Positions 46,486-58,675 of a DNA stretch of 64,000 nt are shown piece after piece. The translations under genes and the position numbers were made by a program. The notes beneath the pieces were generated by a model, which was not told the DNA's origin, searched no databases, and saw nothing but the letters and a program-made list of their open reading frames with translations. Numbering within the stretch: the first letter of the stretch is position 1; every line of letters begins with the position of its first letter. This stretch comes from Multifurca ochricompacta (Eukaryota > Basidiomycota > Agaricomycetes > Russulales > Russulaceae). The stretch is taken from contig WTXG01000001.1 of assembly GCA_022496185.1 (NCBI GenBank), forward strand, positions 1,612,001 to 1,676,000, given 5' to 3'.

Positions 46486-49400
46486 ATGACAGAAACACAA
46501 GAAAGGATGTTTTTAGAGAAGTGAGAGCATAATTCGTATGCGTGCTTTCATGTTGCTCTAATTCAGATTAGCTCAAGCGATTGTGCGTGCCATTGCTCAA
46601 GAACTCGCAGCTCACTGCTATCTCTGTCCCCCTTGTCCTTCCTCTTCTTACAGAACTTCATGAACTCCTTCAAAATCTCCGCAATACTGGGTTTAATTTT
46701 CCGCCCTCCACCGTTCCTATATCATGTTTCCGCTGACCTCGATACTACGTCGGAATGAATCAACTGCAATACCAGATCGTATCCTTGAATTGCTTCTATT
46801 ATCACTTCGTATTCTTTGCGAGGACTGGTGGTGGTATTGCGATCTCCAAACATGGGAGCAGCTCTTCATGCTTTGTAGTGCATTCATAGGGAATATGGAA
46901 AGCAAAGGTAATGTGAAGGAAAGAGATGACGAGTCGAAGGAGGCGGCAATATACTGTCTTATCAGCCTCACACGGGAGCGTGGGGTTGAAAGCGCCCCCA
47001 CTTCACTTCCACAGTCTTTGCCTGCGGATGTTATACTTTCAAAGTTCCTGACACATGCGCACTCGGATAGGTTCATCCCGATCCTAGGCCAAACGTTGAA
47101 TGCTTTGACCACAGTATCTGGGTCTTCATCCCTACGCCTTCAAAGAGCGTCCTTGAGCTCCTACGCATCCTTCTCGAACTCTTCGTTTCAAATGATTTCA
47201 TGCCAACTGTGCTTCCTGGGATGGTTAGTACCATGAGTAGACTCGCCCTTGGCATATCCGCTTCAAAAGGCTGGGCCAATGGTGATATCGTCTCATTGGC
47301 GCTGTCCGTCATGCAAGAGGCCGTAATTAAATCAGTGGGCGACGACGTATGCATTAAAGAGGGTTTGGTCCGCAACATCACGGACCTTGATGATCTCATT
47401 ATGGTTGCAGAAGAGACAGGCGAACACGAAATGCCCGCAGGAAAGGTGCACCAAGTTGTGCGTACGCCTTCCTGGCTGAAAGCAACATCTTATCAACTTC
47501 TGATGGCTCTTAAAATCTTGACACCGATTGTGTCACACCCCACAGCAGCCGCCCTCATAGCACTTTCTTCCTTATCATCATCCCTCTTAGAATCTACTTC
47601 ACTCACACTACCCTCCTGTCAACCCCTCCTCGCCTCGTTCCTTCTCTCACTCTCCCAATCGACGTTTGTCTCTGTGTCATCCCACGCCTACAACTCTTTG
47701 ATCCGTCTCACAAGTCCAGGGTCGAAGGTGGGACACCCACTTTTGCAATCTCTTCTCCGGATGACAGGAGATATATTGTCCACTCTTCCGCGACTCCTAC
47801 CTTCCCGCGCTGATTCTAAAGTAGAGCACCTTGCTGGTCAAGTTGAAGCGATATGCCGCCTCGTTATCTCCACTCCTTCCGATGGCTCTGGGAATTTTTC
47901 GACTCTCTCCAAAGGTGTTGGGAAGTTATTTGGTCCCATGGGAGGTATCGAGAAATGGGGATGGCGCTTACTCACAGTCATGGAGTTTGACTTACTTCCG
48001 GTGACGGTCATGGCTACCCCAGTAGCGCAGTTAATGCTGGAACATGGAGTAGATCATTACGAGCCTACATTCCCTGAATTAACCCTCAAGCACGTGGCAA
48101 TTCAGAGTACTCAGACTGCCCTGGAACGGATGTTTAGGGCTCTAGGGAACGCTGGTGGCGAAGATTGCATTTACTCTGTTGAGTGGCTTGCTGCAGTCGG
48201 CGGAAGCAGGAAAGATAGTCGCGGTGTGGCGGCACTTTGGTTAGGCTGTCGGCTGCTAGAAGGAATAGCGGGTTTCTCCGCAGACGCTGTTCGGGTTGAC
48301 GTTTTCCTTAGGGACTCAAAACGACTGGACAAAGTCACACGAGGACTTTCAAGAAGCATGGCTGAACTTTGGGACGTCAACAACCCGGATTTCGAACTTT
48401 CTGGTGCCCTTCAGGAAGATCCGATAGACGATATTCCCAACATCGAACATGTACGAGGAATTGTCACTCTGGATCAGTCCCTGCGCATTGGTCATGGGCC
48501 ATCCATTACACCGCGGAAAACCTCTCAGCCTGTGTTTCATAGCATGGTTGCTTTGCAAGTCTTGTCTGTATCAGCGAGGGTCCTACAGGGGCGATTCGCA
48601 ACCATGCTCCTCCATACGCTTTACCCCGTCCTACATTCCATTGTCTCGCCGGTGTCGCAGCTATCCGATTCGGGGTTTGCAGCTTTGAATAGCATCGCTT
48701 CTAGCATGTCATACGCATCCCCGGCCAATCTGCTTCTTTCTAACTTCGACTATGTTCTCGATGCTGTCTCGCGTCGACTCAGCAGACAACGGTTGGACAT
48801 TGATGCTGTTAAGGTCCTTCTAATTGTCATACGGCTCGTTGGTCGTGACGTTATTCAAAAGGCTGCCGATGTTGTCGAAGAGTGTTTCGACAGACTGGAT
48901 GATTTTCATGGATACAACGTTGTCGTCGACGGACTAGTCGAGGTGCTGCATGAGGTCATCAGAATCGTTGAGAGCGCTGAGGATAGTCACGTAGTTCGCG
49001 AAGAGGGCACAGGGCCTGTAATCACAACACCTCCAGACGACACACGTATGGATGCTTTTGAAAGGTGGTTCGCATCCAGGGACGACACAGGAGGTTACGA
49101 CAAAGATTCAACTGAGTACGGTCCAGCACCGGGGCATTCACGTGGAGAGAGTCACGAGGAGGAATTAAAGTCGGACGAGAGTCAGGAGAAAACCGATCCT
49201 GGGCAGGCCCAAGTGACACCATTACAGGCGTTAACGAAACAGATTGTTTCGAGGACAATCTACTTCCTCACGCACGAGTCTGCAACCACCCGAGCGAAGA
49301 TCCTTACCCTCCTATCGTCAGCCGTTCCGGTATTACCGGAGTCAGCGTTGTTGACGTCCATACACCAGGCATGGCCATTTATCCTCAATAAACTCTCTGA

Positions 49401-49926
49401 CACGGAACCTTTTGTGGTCACAGCTGCTACGGGCCTTGTTGAAGTCCTATCTATGCATGTGGGCTCTTTCATGTATCGAAAGGTTTGGGATGATGTCTGG
49501 CCACGCTTCAAAACACTGCTCCAAAGGCTCGAGGTTGCAGACTCGAAAAGTGCTCTGGCTCGACGAGAGCCAGGGTCTGTTGGTACAGAGTCCGCGTACA
49601 CTCAGTCACATAGGTTGCATCGGTCCATGCTCAAGACCATGACGGCGGCAATGGAGAACGTGCAAGTGAACGACGCGTCCGCATGGGAAATGCTCGCGTA
49701 TTTCCGGCGCTTCCTACACAGTCAAGTCCACAAGGAACTCCAAACGTGTACGATTGAATTATTTGTTACAGCGGGGAAGAACAATGCAGACTCAGTGTGG
49801 CTAATCCTGTCTTCCACGACGGCTACCGACTGTAGTCATACCTCGTTTCTGCGAAGGGCGGAGTGGGACATCAGAAAGAATTCAAATGTTATATTGCAGC
49901 ATCTGCAGCAACAAACAGGGCTGTAG
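46486..49926 (+). CDS. TTI1: TTI1, Tel2-interacting protein of the TTT complex
   Basis: HEAT-repeat cofactor that, with TEL2 and TTI2, stabilises PIKK kinases (ATM, ATR, TOR). It starts MTETQERMF at 46486. After an intron comes LKRLCVPLLKNSQLTAISVP, then LPLLTELHELLQNLRNTGF, LTSILRRNESTAIPDRILEL and DLQTWEQLFMLCSAFIG. The long last exon (47150-49926) carries VLPGMVSTMSRLALG, LKATSYQLLMALKILTPIV, further HEAT-like helices and FLRRAEWDIRKNSNVI before the stop. Three one-base frame changes interrupt it (T run 46510-46514, T run 46727-46729, A run 47142-47144). Each is mended if the run is one base longer. It ends 48 nt from the convergent dCMP deaminase gene. Confidence 0.85.
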
Positions 49927-49974
49927 AACTTGTGGATATATTCGTATCTGTAATGTGTTTGCCGTCAGCTGTCC

Positions 49975-51483
49975 TTATCGAATTGTTGCGTCTTCCTGTG
50001 CCTGCCGATGCCTTCTGAGAATCACGCCAGCATCCTGGAAAACTTTCGAGGATGCATCGTCTCTGCGGTGACCGTTAGCAGGTGAAAGTTACTTGCGGGA
50101 GGCCCTTACACTTTATAGCTAAGATTGTACACCACCTCTTTGACACCTGTTTGCACAATCTTCACGGTACAGGTGAGACATGGGCACCTGTGGTCTTACT
50201 CAGCAACGTATCCAAGTTGAGGCAGATCCCTTGTGCTGACGTGTTGCAGTATAAGGTAGCCCCCGCAACTCGCTCTCGTCCAGTTTCCAGTAGCGCATTC
50301 TCTTCAGCGTGCAAGCAAAGACAAATTTCACGTTCATCCGAGCCATTACAGCGCGGGCACCCGCCTTCATTACAGTTCGTCAGACCAATTGGCGTGCCGT
50401 TGTAACTGTAAAGAGCAATAAGCAGAGACCAACGAAAGGAGCGGGTATTTACCCCGTCGCGACTATTCGCTTGTCGCGCACTAGGATGGCGCCAACACGT
50501 CGTTTCATGCAATTGGATCTCATAGAGGCGAGAGAGGCCAAAGTCTCGATGAACGTGTCATTGCGCATGCTAAAGGAATAACAAGCGAACGCACCATGAA
50601 GTAAGAATCCCAACTGGGCCGTAGACGTTCCGCGTCTAGAAGATTTGCTTCATCCAAATATGAATGCAAAGCTGTAACGGTGTCGAAATTATTGATCACA
50701 TGCAAGGTTACATATTTCTGGAGGCTGTGGAGAGGTGACGAGTGTTCAACCTGGCTATCCTCGATCATGTCACTCTGACGATGGGCGTCGGGTCTCCAAC
50801 CGTAAACATCAGCGTCGTTGACTGTCACAAAAGTGTCGAGAGACCCTGCCTGATGGCTTCAGTGAAAGACATGCATGACTGAACGGGTTGGACCTGTAGT
50901 AAAATACGAACTCGTTCAAACGGCGAAATCGATCGAAGATCGGCCCATCAATGCTAACGAGCATGAAGAAGGGACGTCTAATAAACATCTGGATTACTCG
51001 CTCAGTTCGTAAGTCCTGTGTGACGAAATTGAAACGCCAGTTCCGCGTGACATGCTCAAGGAGTTCTCTCGCAGATGCAAAACACAACGGCTGTTCAAGA
51101 CTATGTCTCTGAAATTGAGGAGAGATTGGGGAGGGCGCGGCTGAATCAAGGGACAAAAAAGAGTTTGAGGTTGTTTGTTCCCGTGAATAGGATCCACCTC
51201 GAGAACACCATTAGGGTCCGAGTTCGCAGCTGGGTCAAAGCCACCGTCATCTACGTCTACAAAAGAAAACGGGTAATCTTGATCGTATGTGAGTGTCTGG
51301 AAGGATTGGGTTAGGCGAATGAATAGGATGGCTCGGCTTGCTACTTTCCTCAACGCTGGTTTCATAGTCTGATGCTCCGGAAACTTGGGATATGATTCTC
51401 ACAGGTATAAATCCTCTCGCTGTGAGATAGGTCTCTACAGTAGATTTACCCGAGAGCCTAGTTCCTATAATTGCGATGAACAT
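49975..51483 (-). CDS. DCD1: deoxycytidylate (dCMP) deaminase
   Basis: Zinc enzyme that converts dCMP to dUMP for thymidylate synthesis. It starts MFIAIIGTRLSGKSTVETYL at 51483; this N-terminal P-loop-like extension is typical of fungal DCD1. Next come LLEHVTRNWRFNFVTQDLRT, RRPFFMLVSIDGPIFDRFRR, LHVINNFDTVTALHSYLDE and LLDAERLRPSWDSYFM. The catalytic domain has VGAILVRDKRIVATGYNGTP, CNEGGCPRCNG, CLHAEENALLETGRERV (zinc His and catalytic Glu). After an intron, NTCPCLTCTVKIVQTGV supplies the two zinc cysteines. The final exon ends QEDATIR at 49975. About seven exons, no frame problem. Confidence 0.93.
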
Positions 51484-51700
51484 GCCCGTGTGATGGGGCA
51501 ACGTCGAGCTCAAGCTGGGTTGATACAAGTGTGTAAGTATTAGCCCTAACCCAAGTTAAGGTTATACTATCATGATCATGATTCATGATGTTAACTCTCT
51601 GATGGCCCTGACATACACCCTGCATAGTACCGGGGTGCGCTATTATCTCTATTTCCGATCACTGCGACTGTGTCAACGTACCAGTGTTCACCTACAATAA

Positions 51701-52585
51701 CTAAACACTGGGGCCTCCATGAGGTGCCAGAGACTTGACCCTCTTCTTTTCCTTCGCCGCAGCACGCCCTCGCGCTCTCTGCACCTTGGCGACCTTCATA
51801 TCCTTCGGAGATGACGTCAGGAGCTGTTTGATGTGGGAGGGCTCCAAGGCAACTTTTTGCGTGGAAATTAACCAGGATGCAGGGGGATCCGGCACCGTGG
51901 CAAGAAGAGGTTCTAGCTGGTCCAGTCCAGGGGCCAAGTTCTGAAGCAAGGTCAGTAGGTATGGAGTGAGCTGATAAGGGCTTACATCAAGAGCCATTAC
52001 GGAGATGCGTTTTAAATAACCCAATGCATTCACCAGGGCCGTTTGGGCCCCAACGGGCAACTGAACAACCTTGATTTTATGACCTTCGGACCTTTCTGAA
52101 TTGCACAAAGCAACCAACTGAGGAAGGTGTGATACAAGAGCGGGTGTGCCCAAATCTGAATGACATATGAAAATAACTCTTATTAGAGGCTGGGTCGCAT
52201 TCGTATTGAGATTGCGAATCATATTGGATGAGATGATGGTCTGACGGCTTAACCGGGCTTCCGTTTCGAGAGATTTTGTCACCTCATTGATGCCTGCTGT
52301 TATATGTAGGATAATAGGTGGAGTAGATGTGGATGGGTCAAGTGGGTTGCAGTTTGATTCTCCTCTGACATGGCTATCTGCTTGGCCCTTGTGATACGAA
52401 CTGGCAGTTAGGCGCGCTTTCTTTCGCGCATTGCCAACTAGTTGATAATGAGCGGCCACGCCATCGAATAAAGCGGTCAATTGAATCAAGATGCTTTGTT
52501 GTAGGCCGGGAGAAATAGTTGGCCTTTGATAAATGAGACGAGTTGAGTATTTTAAAAAAACGACATTTATCTCACCATTCGACAT
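51701..52585 (-). CDS. RNase P/MRP subunit POP3-like protein
   Basis: Putative protein subunit of RNase P and RNase MRP, which process tRNA and rRNA. About 294 residues from ATG at 52585 (MSNGEINVVFLKYSTRL). The opening VVF..RPTISPGLQQSILIQLTALF resembles the POP3 start. The L7Ae-like core reads IRVIFICHSDLGTPALVSHL, PQLVALC, KVVQLPVGAQTALVNALGYL and RISVMALD. The tail is basic (RARGRAAAKEKKRVK), fitting RNA binding. It appears intronless. The frame is open upstream of 52585 but has no further ATG, so an upstream exon cannot be excluded. The assignment rests on pattern similarity only. Confidence 0.65.
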   Translation of the reverse strand: MSNGEINVVFLKYSTRLIYQRPTISPGLQQSILIQLTALFDGVAAHYQLVGNARKKARLTASSYHKGQADSHVRGESNCNPLDPSTSTPPIILHITAGINEVTKSLETEARLSRQTIISSNMIRNLNTNATQPLIRVIFICHSDLGTPALVSHLPQLVALCNSERSEGHKIKVVQLPVGAQTALVNALGYLKRISVMALDVSPYQLTPYLLTLLQNLAPGLDQLEPLLATVPDPPASWLISTQKVALEPSHIKQLLTSSPKDMKVAKVQRARGRAAAKEKKRVKSLAPHGGPSV

Positions 52586-53309
52586 GGAAAGGATTCCCCA
52601 AAACACTTCTGTAGATGGGTTTGCGGTCAACGGATTGCTGATTACTTGCACGTCGAGAAGTATTTGTGTAAACTCTTGCTACACTTTCTGACATGTTCGT
52701 ATACAACCTTCATGAGCAACTCCGGTCACAGTTTGGTTCTGAACCAGTCTGGATTCACAAGGCGATAGCAGTCTCGCTGACCCTTCTCTCCATTTCCTTA
52801 ACGACCCTAGCTCCTCATTCTCAACAACCTGTGCGAATGACCAAGTTGCTTGATAACTCTCTCCAAAAGCAAGTAGAACCATCTCAACATAAGCATGGTG
52901 CTGCACTGCGACATGCCGGTTACCATCGTTTGAGTGTCAATCGCGACAATCAGCTAAGGGGTTGGGGAATTTATCTCCATTTGGTCTCTACTTGCAAGAC
53001 TCACACCGGGATAGCTCTCGTATAACGAGGCCAAGGCATGTAATATCCGCCGAGCAGTCACAGCTTGGTGCAACGGCGGCCCAGAGTTTCCCTTGCGCCA
53101 GTGTTTTGAGGACTACCCTCGGCACGTTCCATGCAAACAATGGCCAGTCTTGTTCCTTTGAGTCTTCACACGGCGAAGATGGAGTAAGTCAACAGTCTTG
53201 TCTCATTTCTGGACTCTCCTTCCCATCTATTGTGGAGGAGGAAGGCGTTTGCCTTATTGGCGATGTGGATGAGATTGAAGGTTGGAGCTACGGTCCAGCC
53301 CCGCAGTCG
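52586..53309. other. intergenic region upstream of POP3-like gene
   Basis: About 720 nt with several short open frames on both strands, none matching a family I know. It contains the POP3-like promoter and possibly decayed 5' sequence of the arrestin-like remnant. Confidence 0.45.
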
Positions 53310-55250
53310 GAATTCTACTTCAGACGTGGATCCAGACAATTCGATCACCCCTCTACATACCACCAAGACCAGAACCTAAACATTAGCACTCGAGCGAATC
53401 AAGCCTGGGCCGCGGGTGGAGCTGAATCTGCGGCTAGCCAGCGACACTTTTGTTCAAGGGCAGTGCATCTCTGGACACCTCATCGTCCACGTGCGCCGAG
53501 AAAACCTGCCAATGCTTTTGGCAAATAACAAACAATCCAACTTTTGACGTCTTCTTTTACTACTGCTGCCGATTTGATGAACTTAACTATGCTAGTGAGC
53601 AGATTTTCTCCGAAAGCCCTGAATATGGTAATGAAGAAGGGTATCGGGAAGCAAGAGAAGAGTGGCATGTCCTACCGTTTGAGATGACGCTGCCAATGGA
53701 CACGCATTTCGGTAAACCAAAAGGTGTTGTCGATGTCCGTGGTGGTGCCGCACTGTGCTATTTCATCATGGCGTACGCTCGCGACGGGTATCGTCCGATT
53801 TAAGGCTGATTGTGTGCTTCAGCTCGGTCAATGTAAAGGATCCAGATACAAACGAGCAGTCTCTGGCACATTTCTACCACGCATGCTTGATTTGGTCTTT
53901 TCTTCAACTTGCGCTCTCATTTCCACGGCTGTCATGTCTCTTTCTCGAGGCGGTTCATGCAGCAAGTTGAAGCTGTCTGCGCGAGTTCCTCGCCCATACT
54001 ATTTCTCGGGACAACATTGCTATGTTCATGTAAGAATCTCGAACGAGACGCGGAAGACTGTACACCTGCTGAGGCTTTGCTTCATCCGTACAACTACCGT
54101 GTACAGACCCCAGTCAGGGCCACGACACAGCTGGCGCAGACGTTCTATTCACGACAAAGTCTCAAATAGCTACAAAATCAAGGCGTTTGTGGATGAGGTC
54201 TCAGAAAGCCGGCTTATGATGGCTGACTGTAAGAGTCAATCCACTCGAGAACACAACATTTACCCACTGTATTCTAATACCAGTGCGTGAACATCCTGAC
54301 GTCAAGTGTGGGCTGTTTAGCTTATTTCGAGTGGCAAAATCTCCTGTCCCCAACCTGATGCCCTGTCAATTGCGCGTTCTCAACTTCTCGCAGTTGACTA
54401 CGCGATTCGTGTTACCGTGTAAGCTTCAGCGGGTACGCTAGGATCGACTTCTGATTTTGTCCGTCATGTTGCCTATCCGTATTGTGTCTATGCTATCTGT
54501 GGATCCCCCTACTTCCGTGAGCCACCTGATTAATGCACTTATGGTCACTCACAATCATGTACCGAACGTGGTCAAGCGCGGGCGCCACCATCACGGCCAA
54601 TATATTCAGCGATGACTCGCAGGCGCGTCAGAATACACTTGCGATAATCTCCCCATTCTAGATGCGTCACCACTTTGATCGACTATGATGCACGATTATT
54701 GGTGGCCCGCACATTCCGTGGTGTCACAAACAGCTTCAGTATCATACTGCAAGTAAGATTTGACCATCCAACTACAAGGAAGACAAAAAAAATGCGTGAT
54801 CCACGAGGAGGCGGTAGCACTGAGCATGAAAGCTCTTCAGGTAACGGTGCTCGCACATCAGATCCCAATCCAAGCAACCCTAGAAGCTGCATCATCCCTC
54901 TCACACTGTCGCTGTGGGCAAGTCACGCCCGCTATATTCATTCTTGGCGTCCCCATACAGATACTTGTCATCATACGTATCTTAATTTGTGCTACTTTGT
55001 CGCCGTCGCCGTAGTTACGCTAGTTCCGAACGCAAAAGGTCAGGAGTACCAGCCGTAGTCAGAGCCCTCGAATGTTCGCAGCTACGAGTTCCCATTTGCG
55101 CAGCGCGTCAAGAAAAGGCTCCAAGAAGTACATGACTACAATGAAGAATTCCCCAGAAAGCCAGGTAGACAGACCACGGAACCGAGAACGAGCACGTTGG
55201 TTAGAGACGCTGAGCAAACGAATTGGGGATGTTGGGTAGGGAACAAACCC
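53310..55250 (+). pseudogene. decayed arrestin-domain gene
   Basis: Fragments of one arrestin-family protein lie in correct order but in shifting frames. They are VELNLRLASDTFVQGQCISG (about 53420-53480), EYGNEEGYREAREEWHVLPF, KGVVDVRGGAALCYFIMA and VKDPDTNEQSLAHFYHACL. Then follow KLKLSARVPRPYYFSGQHCY (about 53965), HVRISNETRKTV, VNPLENTTFTHCILIPV (about 54250), PDALSIARSQLLAVDYAIRV, MLPIRIVSMLSVDPPTS (about 54470) and a tail piece, SYEFPFAQRVKKRLQEV (about 55085). Stops fall directly after VDYAIRVTV and inside the C domain (before WLTVRV). There are several shifts that introns do not explain. Intact relatives are alpha-arrestin-like adaptors for ubiquitin ligases. Very poor local sequence is the alternative. 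Confidence 0.6.
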
Positions 55251-55548
55251 TCGTGACACATTACAGGGTACCATGGGTTAACTTTTCTCGTCTTTGGAAC
55301 CTTCGCCACCCGAGCAGGAGAAATTAGAACGGCCAGAAATAATGAAAACATCGACACCGCCTGCGTCCTGCGTGGATGAAGATACTAGCTTACGAAATTA
55401 TCTGCGGGTTTGTGATGGACAGGGGTGAGAGTACTTGAACAGAGATGAGCAGGAGGGGCGATGAGAGTGTCATGATGTCACGAGATCTTCAGAGTTGACT
55501 TGTCGCTCGTTCTGTCCTCTTTTCTCTTCCCTCAACACACTCCTTGTC
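55251..55548. other. intergenic region before VTA1
   Basis: About 300 nt that hold the VTA1 promoter and no recognisable gene. A pyrimidine-rich stretch precedes the VTA1 start. Confidence 0.45.
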
Positions 55549-56959
55549 ATGTCTTATCTCGGCTTACCACCTATCCCTCCTGACCTTAAACCAATTACTT
55601 CATACCTACAACGCGCTCACGAGACAAGAGCACAAGACCCAGTGATCTCATATTGGTGTATGGGTCCTCTTCGTAGTTGCGCTCTGCAATACCGACGCAC
55701 CTTTCCTAGGTACTTATTATGCGGCTCAGGTTGGCATTTCCCTCAAGGCTGTCAGCACCCCGAACCGCAACTTTCTCGCTGCACTTCTTACCACTCTTGA
55801 AAACCTTCGTTCTGTTGTCGGCTCCTCAGATGCTATCACCGTTGAGAGCGCATCCTCTGCATACGTGGAGAATTTCGCTCTCCTGGTTTTCGCTTCTGCA
55901 GATGACGAAGACAGGCGTGGCATTGCAACGCGGAAGACAGCCAAAAAGTTCCTTGCGGCTGCTACTTTTTTTGAGGTCCTCAACGTTTTCGAGGATCGCG
56001 GGCCCTGGGAGGCGGTGAGCAGCATATTATATCTCTATCTGTTCTTTAAGAAATTCAATAACCACTCCTACCTCTTCGTTTCCCGCACCCACTAGCATGA
56101 AGAAAAGGGGCGGTACGCCAAGTGGAGGGCAGCCGACATTTCCAAAGCCCTTCGAGAAGGTCGCCAGCCAACACCCGTGTCAAATGGCGGAGACTTGGTT
56201 GAGACTAGTATTGAACCTATGTCAGCTCCGCTCATCCCTCCAGCGGGATCAAATGACATCTCGAGTGCGCGTGTCAACCATGAGTTGGAAGGACCATATT
56301 CAACTTCTGCCACAGCCTTGGTAGCTACTGAATTTGCTACTAATGAAACCGGCCTAGACGTTCCATCTGTGTTCAGGGAAGGAGGCGCTCCTTTCGAGAT
56401 TGCCCCCACGTCTGCACCGGTGCCGATCAATGGCACCAAATCCCGTCACACCGCGCCAACCGAGTCACCATCACTGCCCTCTCCCATGGGGTCCTCGACC
56501 TCGCGTCGTCATCGAGCAGATTCGAAGGCATCATCAGGGGCACCACCATCTTCGTTCTCTTCTCAGGGCTCGCCTATTTTGGGACAGGAACGTGATCGCA
56601 CACCCTCCCCCAGCAATGCGCCCCTGAATTCCTTCCCCAGAACGACGGTGCAACAACGCCCAGCTTCCCCAACACACGTCTTACCGCGGAATCCACCACC
56701 CTCTACTGTGCCCTATCTGAATGGGACCCTACACGTTTCGGCGCCCCCCCCTCCACAGCCGCCCTATGCGCCGTACGCGCCGATCCTTCTACCACCCCCA
56801 GCGCCACCGGCAGAGATGTCGCCACTCCCAGAGCTTACTCCTAGCCTAATTGCGTTGGCGCAGAAACGTTGTCGATTTGCCATTTCTGCGCTGGATTACG
56901 ACGACGCAGAACAGGCAAGAAAGGAGCTCCGCGCAGCCTTGGCTATCCTTGGCGGATGA
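55549..56959 (+). CDS. VTA1: VTA1 (LIP5), regulator of the ESCRT-III ATPase VPS4
   Basis: Endosomal protein that stimulates VPS4 during multivesicular body sorting. It starts MSYLGLPPIPPDLKPITSYL at 55549. The first intron splits the Cys codon, T|GTATGG..CCTAG|GT, to join ISYW-C to TYYAAQVGISLKAVS. The N-terminal MIT-like helices continue with NFLAALLTTLENLRSVVG, SAYVENFALLVFASADDEDR and TAKKFLAAATFFEVL. After an intron comes YAKWRAADISKALREGRQPT. A long Pro/Ser-rich linker leads to the VPS4-binding dimer domain, LIALAQKRCRFAISALDYDD followed by ARKELRAALAILGG and the stop at 56957-56959. The layout is as in yeast Vta1. Confidence 0.93.
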
Positions 56960-57488
56960 GTGGGGGCGATATTTTTTGGGTCCTCCCTCGCTATCGGTAC
57001 TCCACATCACATTCATCACACATTTCATCTAGATCGCCAATCTTCCGCTGTATCATTGTAATGCTCTCTTGATGTATGTACATTTTTTCCAAATTGATTG
57101 TCGTTTGAGGAGAGTCCACCGTAATGTATGTTACTGATATGATTAGTCTTTGCAATGTCCTCCCCCAATATCAATACATCTTCCGATTGAAGGTCACAAG
57201 ACCAGCCGGGCAACCAAATACTGGACACGGTATCCATATAGTTAGATCGCACCCCCAACCGAAGTGACAATTCTCTCTGATCTCATAATCGAAACTCCAA
57301 CTTTCAGCTTGGTGTGAGGATTCGCGCTCAGCTATCGAAGATGCAATGCGCCACGGTTGGAGGCACCCTTATCGCACGCGTGAGGGACTGGAGCCAACGT
57401 CAACCAAGTGCGATAGCACGAAAGTTCGATGTGATTGTGATTTCAAGAGGAACACACGTCATGCGACATTGCAGCCACCATATTAGGG
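56960..57488. other. convergent intergenic region
   Basis: About 530 nt between the ends of VTA1 and the unknown minus-strand gene. It presumably holds both 3' untranslated regions; no gene or notable repeat is seen. Confidence 0.5.
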
Positions 57489-58614
57489 TTATGGGACTGG
57501 TGCATCAGGCTGTGAGTGCCCCACCGCACTTTCGGGCTCCTCGACAATCGGGAGTGGCGCCTGCAAACTCGCGGGGGTGTCAAATATTTCCTCGCGGCCA
57601 CGAAAAAATGCTTCTGAAGAGGCACGGTGAAAGTCGGAATGATGCAGAGTGGAGTGACGTGCCATCGGCGCGGTTGTGGAGCGCGAAGCTGCTGCAAAGT
57701 TGGCTGCCGGCGTATCCAGCGCGTGAAATCCAGCGAGTGCTTGCGACAGCTCGTCCAACTGCCACGCTCCGTCATCAGCATGCCAGCAAGTCGCAAGCTT
57801 AGAAGGAAGGTTGGATAGGGAGAACGGAATGTAGGGGGCACACCTTGGTCATGACCTGTTCAATCTCCTCCTTCCGTACATCAAACCTCCGCTCAGACCG
57901 CTCAAACTCGCGAGCGCGCCGATCCTCCGCCTCAGAGCCGCCCTCCCCGTCACTATTTTCATCGTCTTCAAGGCGCTCGCCCACCGCACGTGGCGCGGTG
58001 CTCTGCAAGTGTGGAACTACCGATTCTCCAAGTCCAATACCCTCCATGGTAACGTGTAGACTGGCCACCTCAGATTGCAACGTGCGGATGCGCGATAGAT
58101 GAGCCCAGAGGTCGTCAGTAATTTGCTTGGCCCCAGATGTTGGGCTGAAAACGCCAATCATGACACCCGTGAACGGATCTTGGAGCGATTCGGGAAGAGG
58201 GGAAGAGGCAGAGGTGACAGAGTCCGGCGCCTCGGATATTGCAGCAGGGAGTGTATCGAGACTCTGCATGCCTAACGGCGATGAGGAGGGTGTAGCACCT
58301 GTGCGCGCGGACGGGTCAGGGTCGGGGTGGTGCTGTTGCAGTTCTGCAAGAACTGCGTCATGAGGTGTGCTGAACGCTGCTGTAAAGGTGCGATTTCGTG
58401 GTTGCTCTGTCGTAAGGGCTGTTGCCGTTGGAGGAGCAGTCACAGTGTCTGGGGGAGGCGCAGAGAGGAGAACCGATTCTGGACCCTCTACTGGATTTGA
58501 TGCTGGGGCTTCAGCTACATTCTGCTCTTGTCTCTCCAATAGTTTTGACTCGTGTGTGTGAGGTAAGGGTGTCCTGAAAGATTTTGGACCATTACGGTTG
58601 AACCAAGACAGCAT
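57489..58614 (-). CDS. unknown coiled-coil protein
   Basis: Two exons, 346 residues: 58614-57844 and 57758-57489, joined in phase over an 85-nt intron (GTGTGC..GGCAG). It starts MLSWFNRNGPKSFRTPLPHT, chosen because it lies just past the GNL1 stop. The first half is Pro/Ala/Ser/Thr-rich and looks disordered. The centre has DPFTGVMIGVFSPTSGAKQI, then an amphipathic stretch LSRIRTLQSEVASLHVTMEG likely to form a coiled coil. A charged helix follows (RRAREFERSERRFDVRKEEI). The C-terminal exon opens LDELSQALAGFHALD. I do not recognise a family. Two-exon structure, consistent frame and balanced composition support a real gene. Confidence 0.65.
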
Positions 58615-58675
58615 CGGTTTAGTAATCCGGAGGGTAGAGGGGAGGTGGTGGTGGTGGTTGAAGAATGCATTATCA

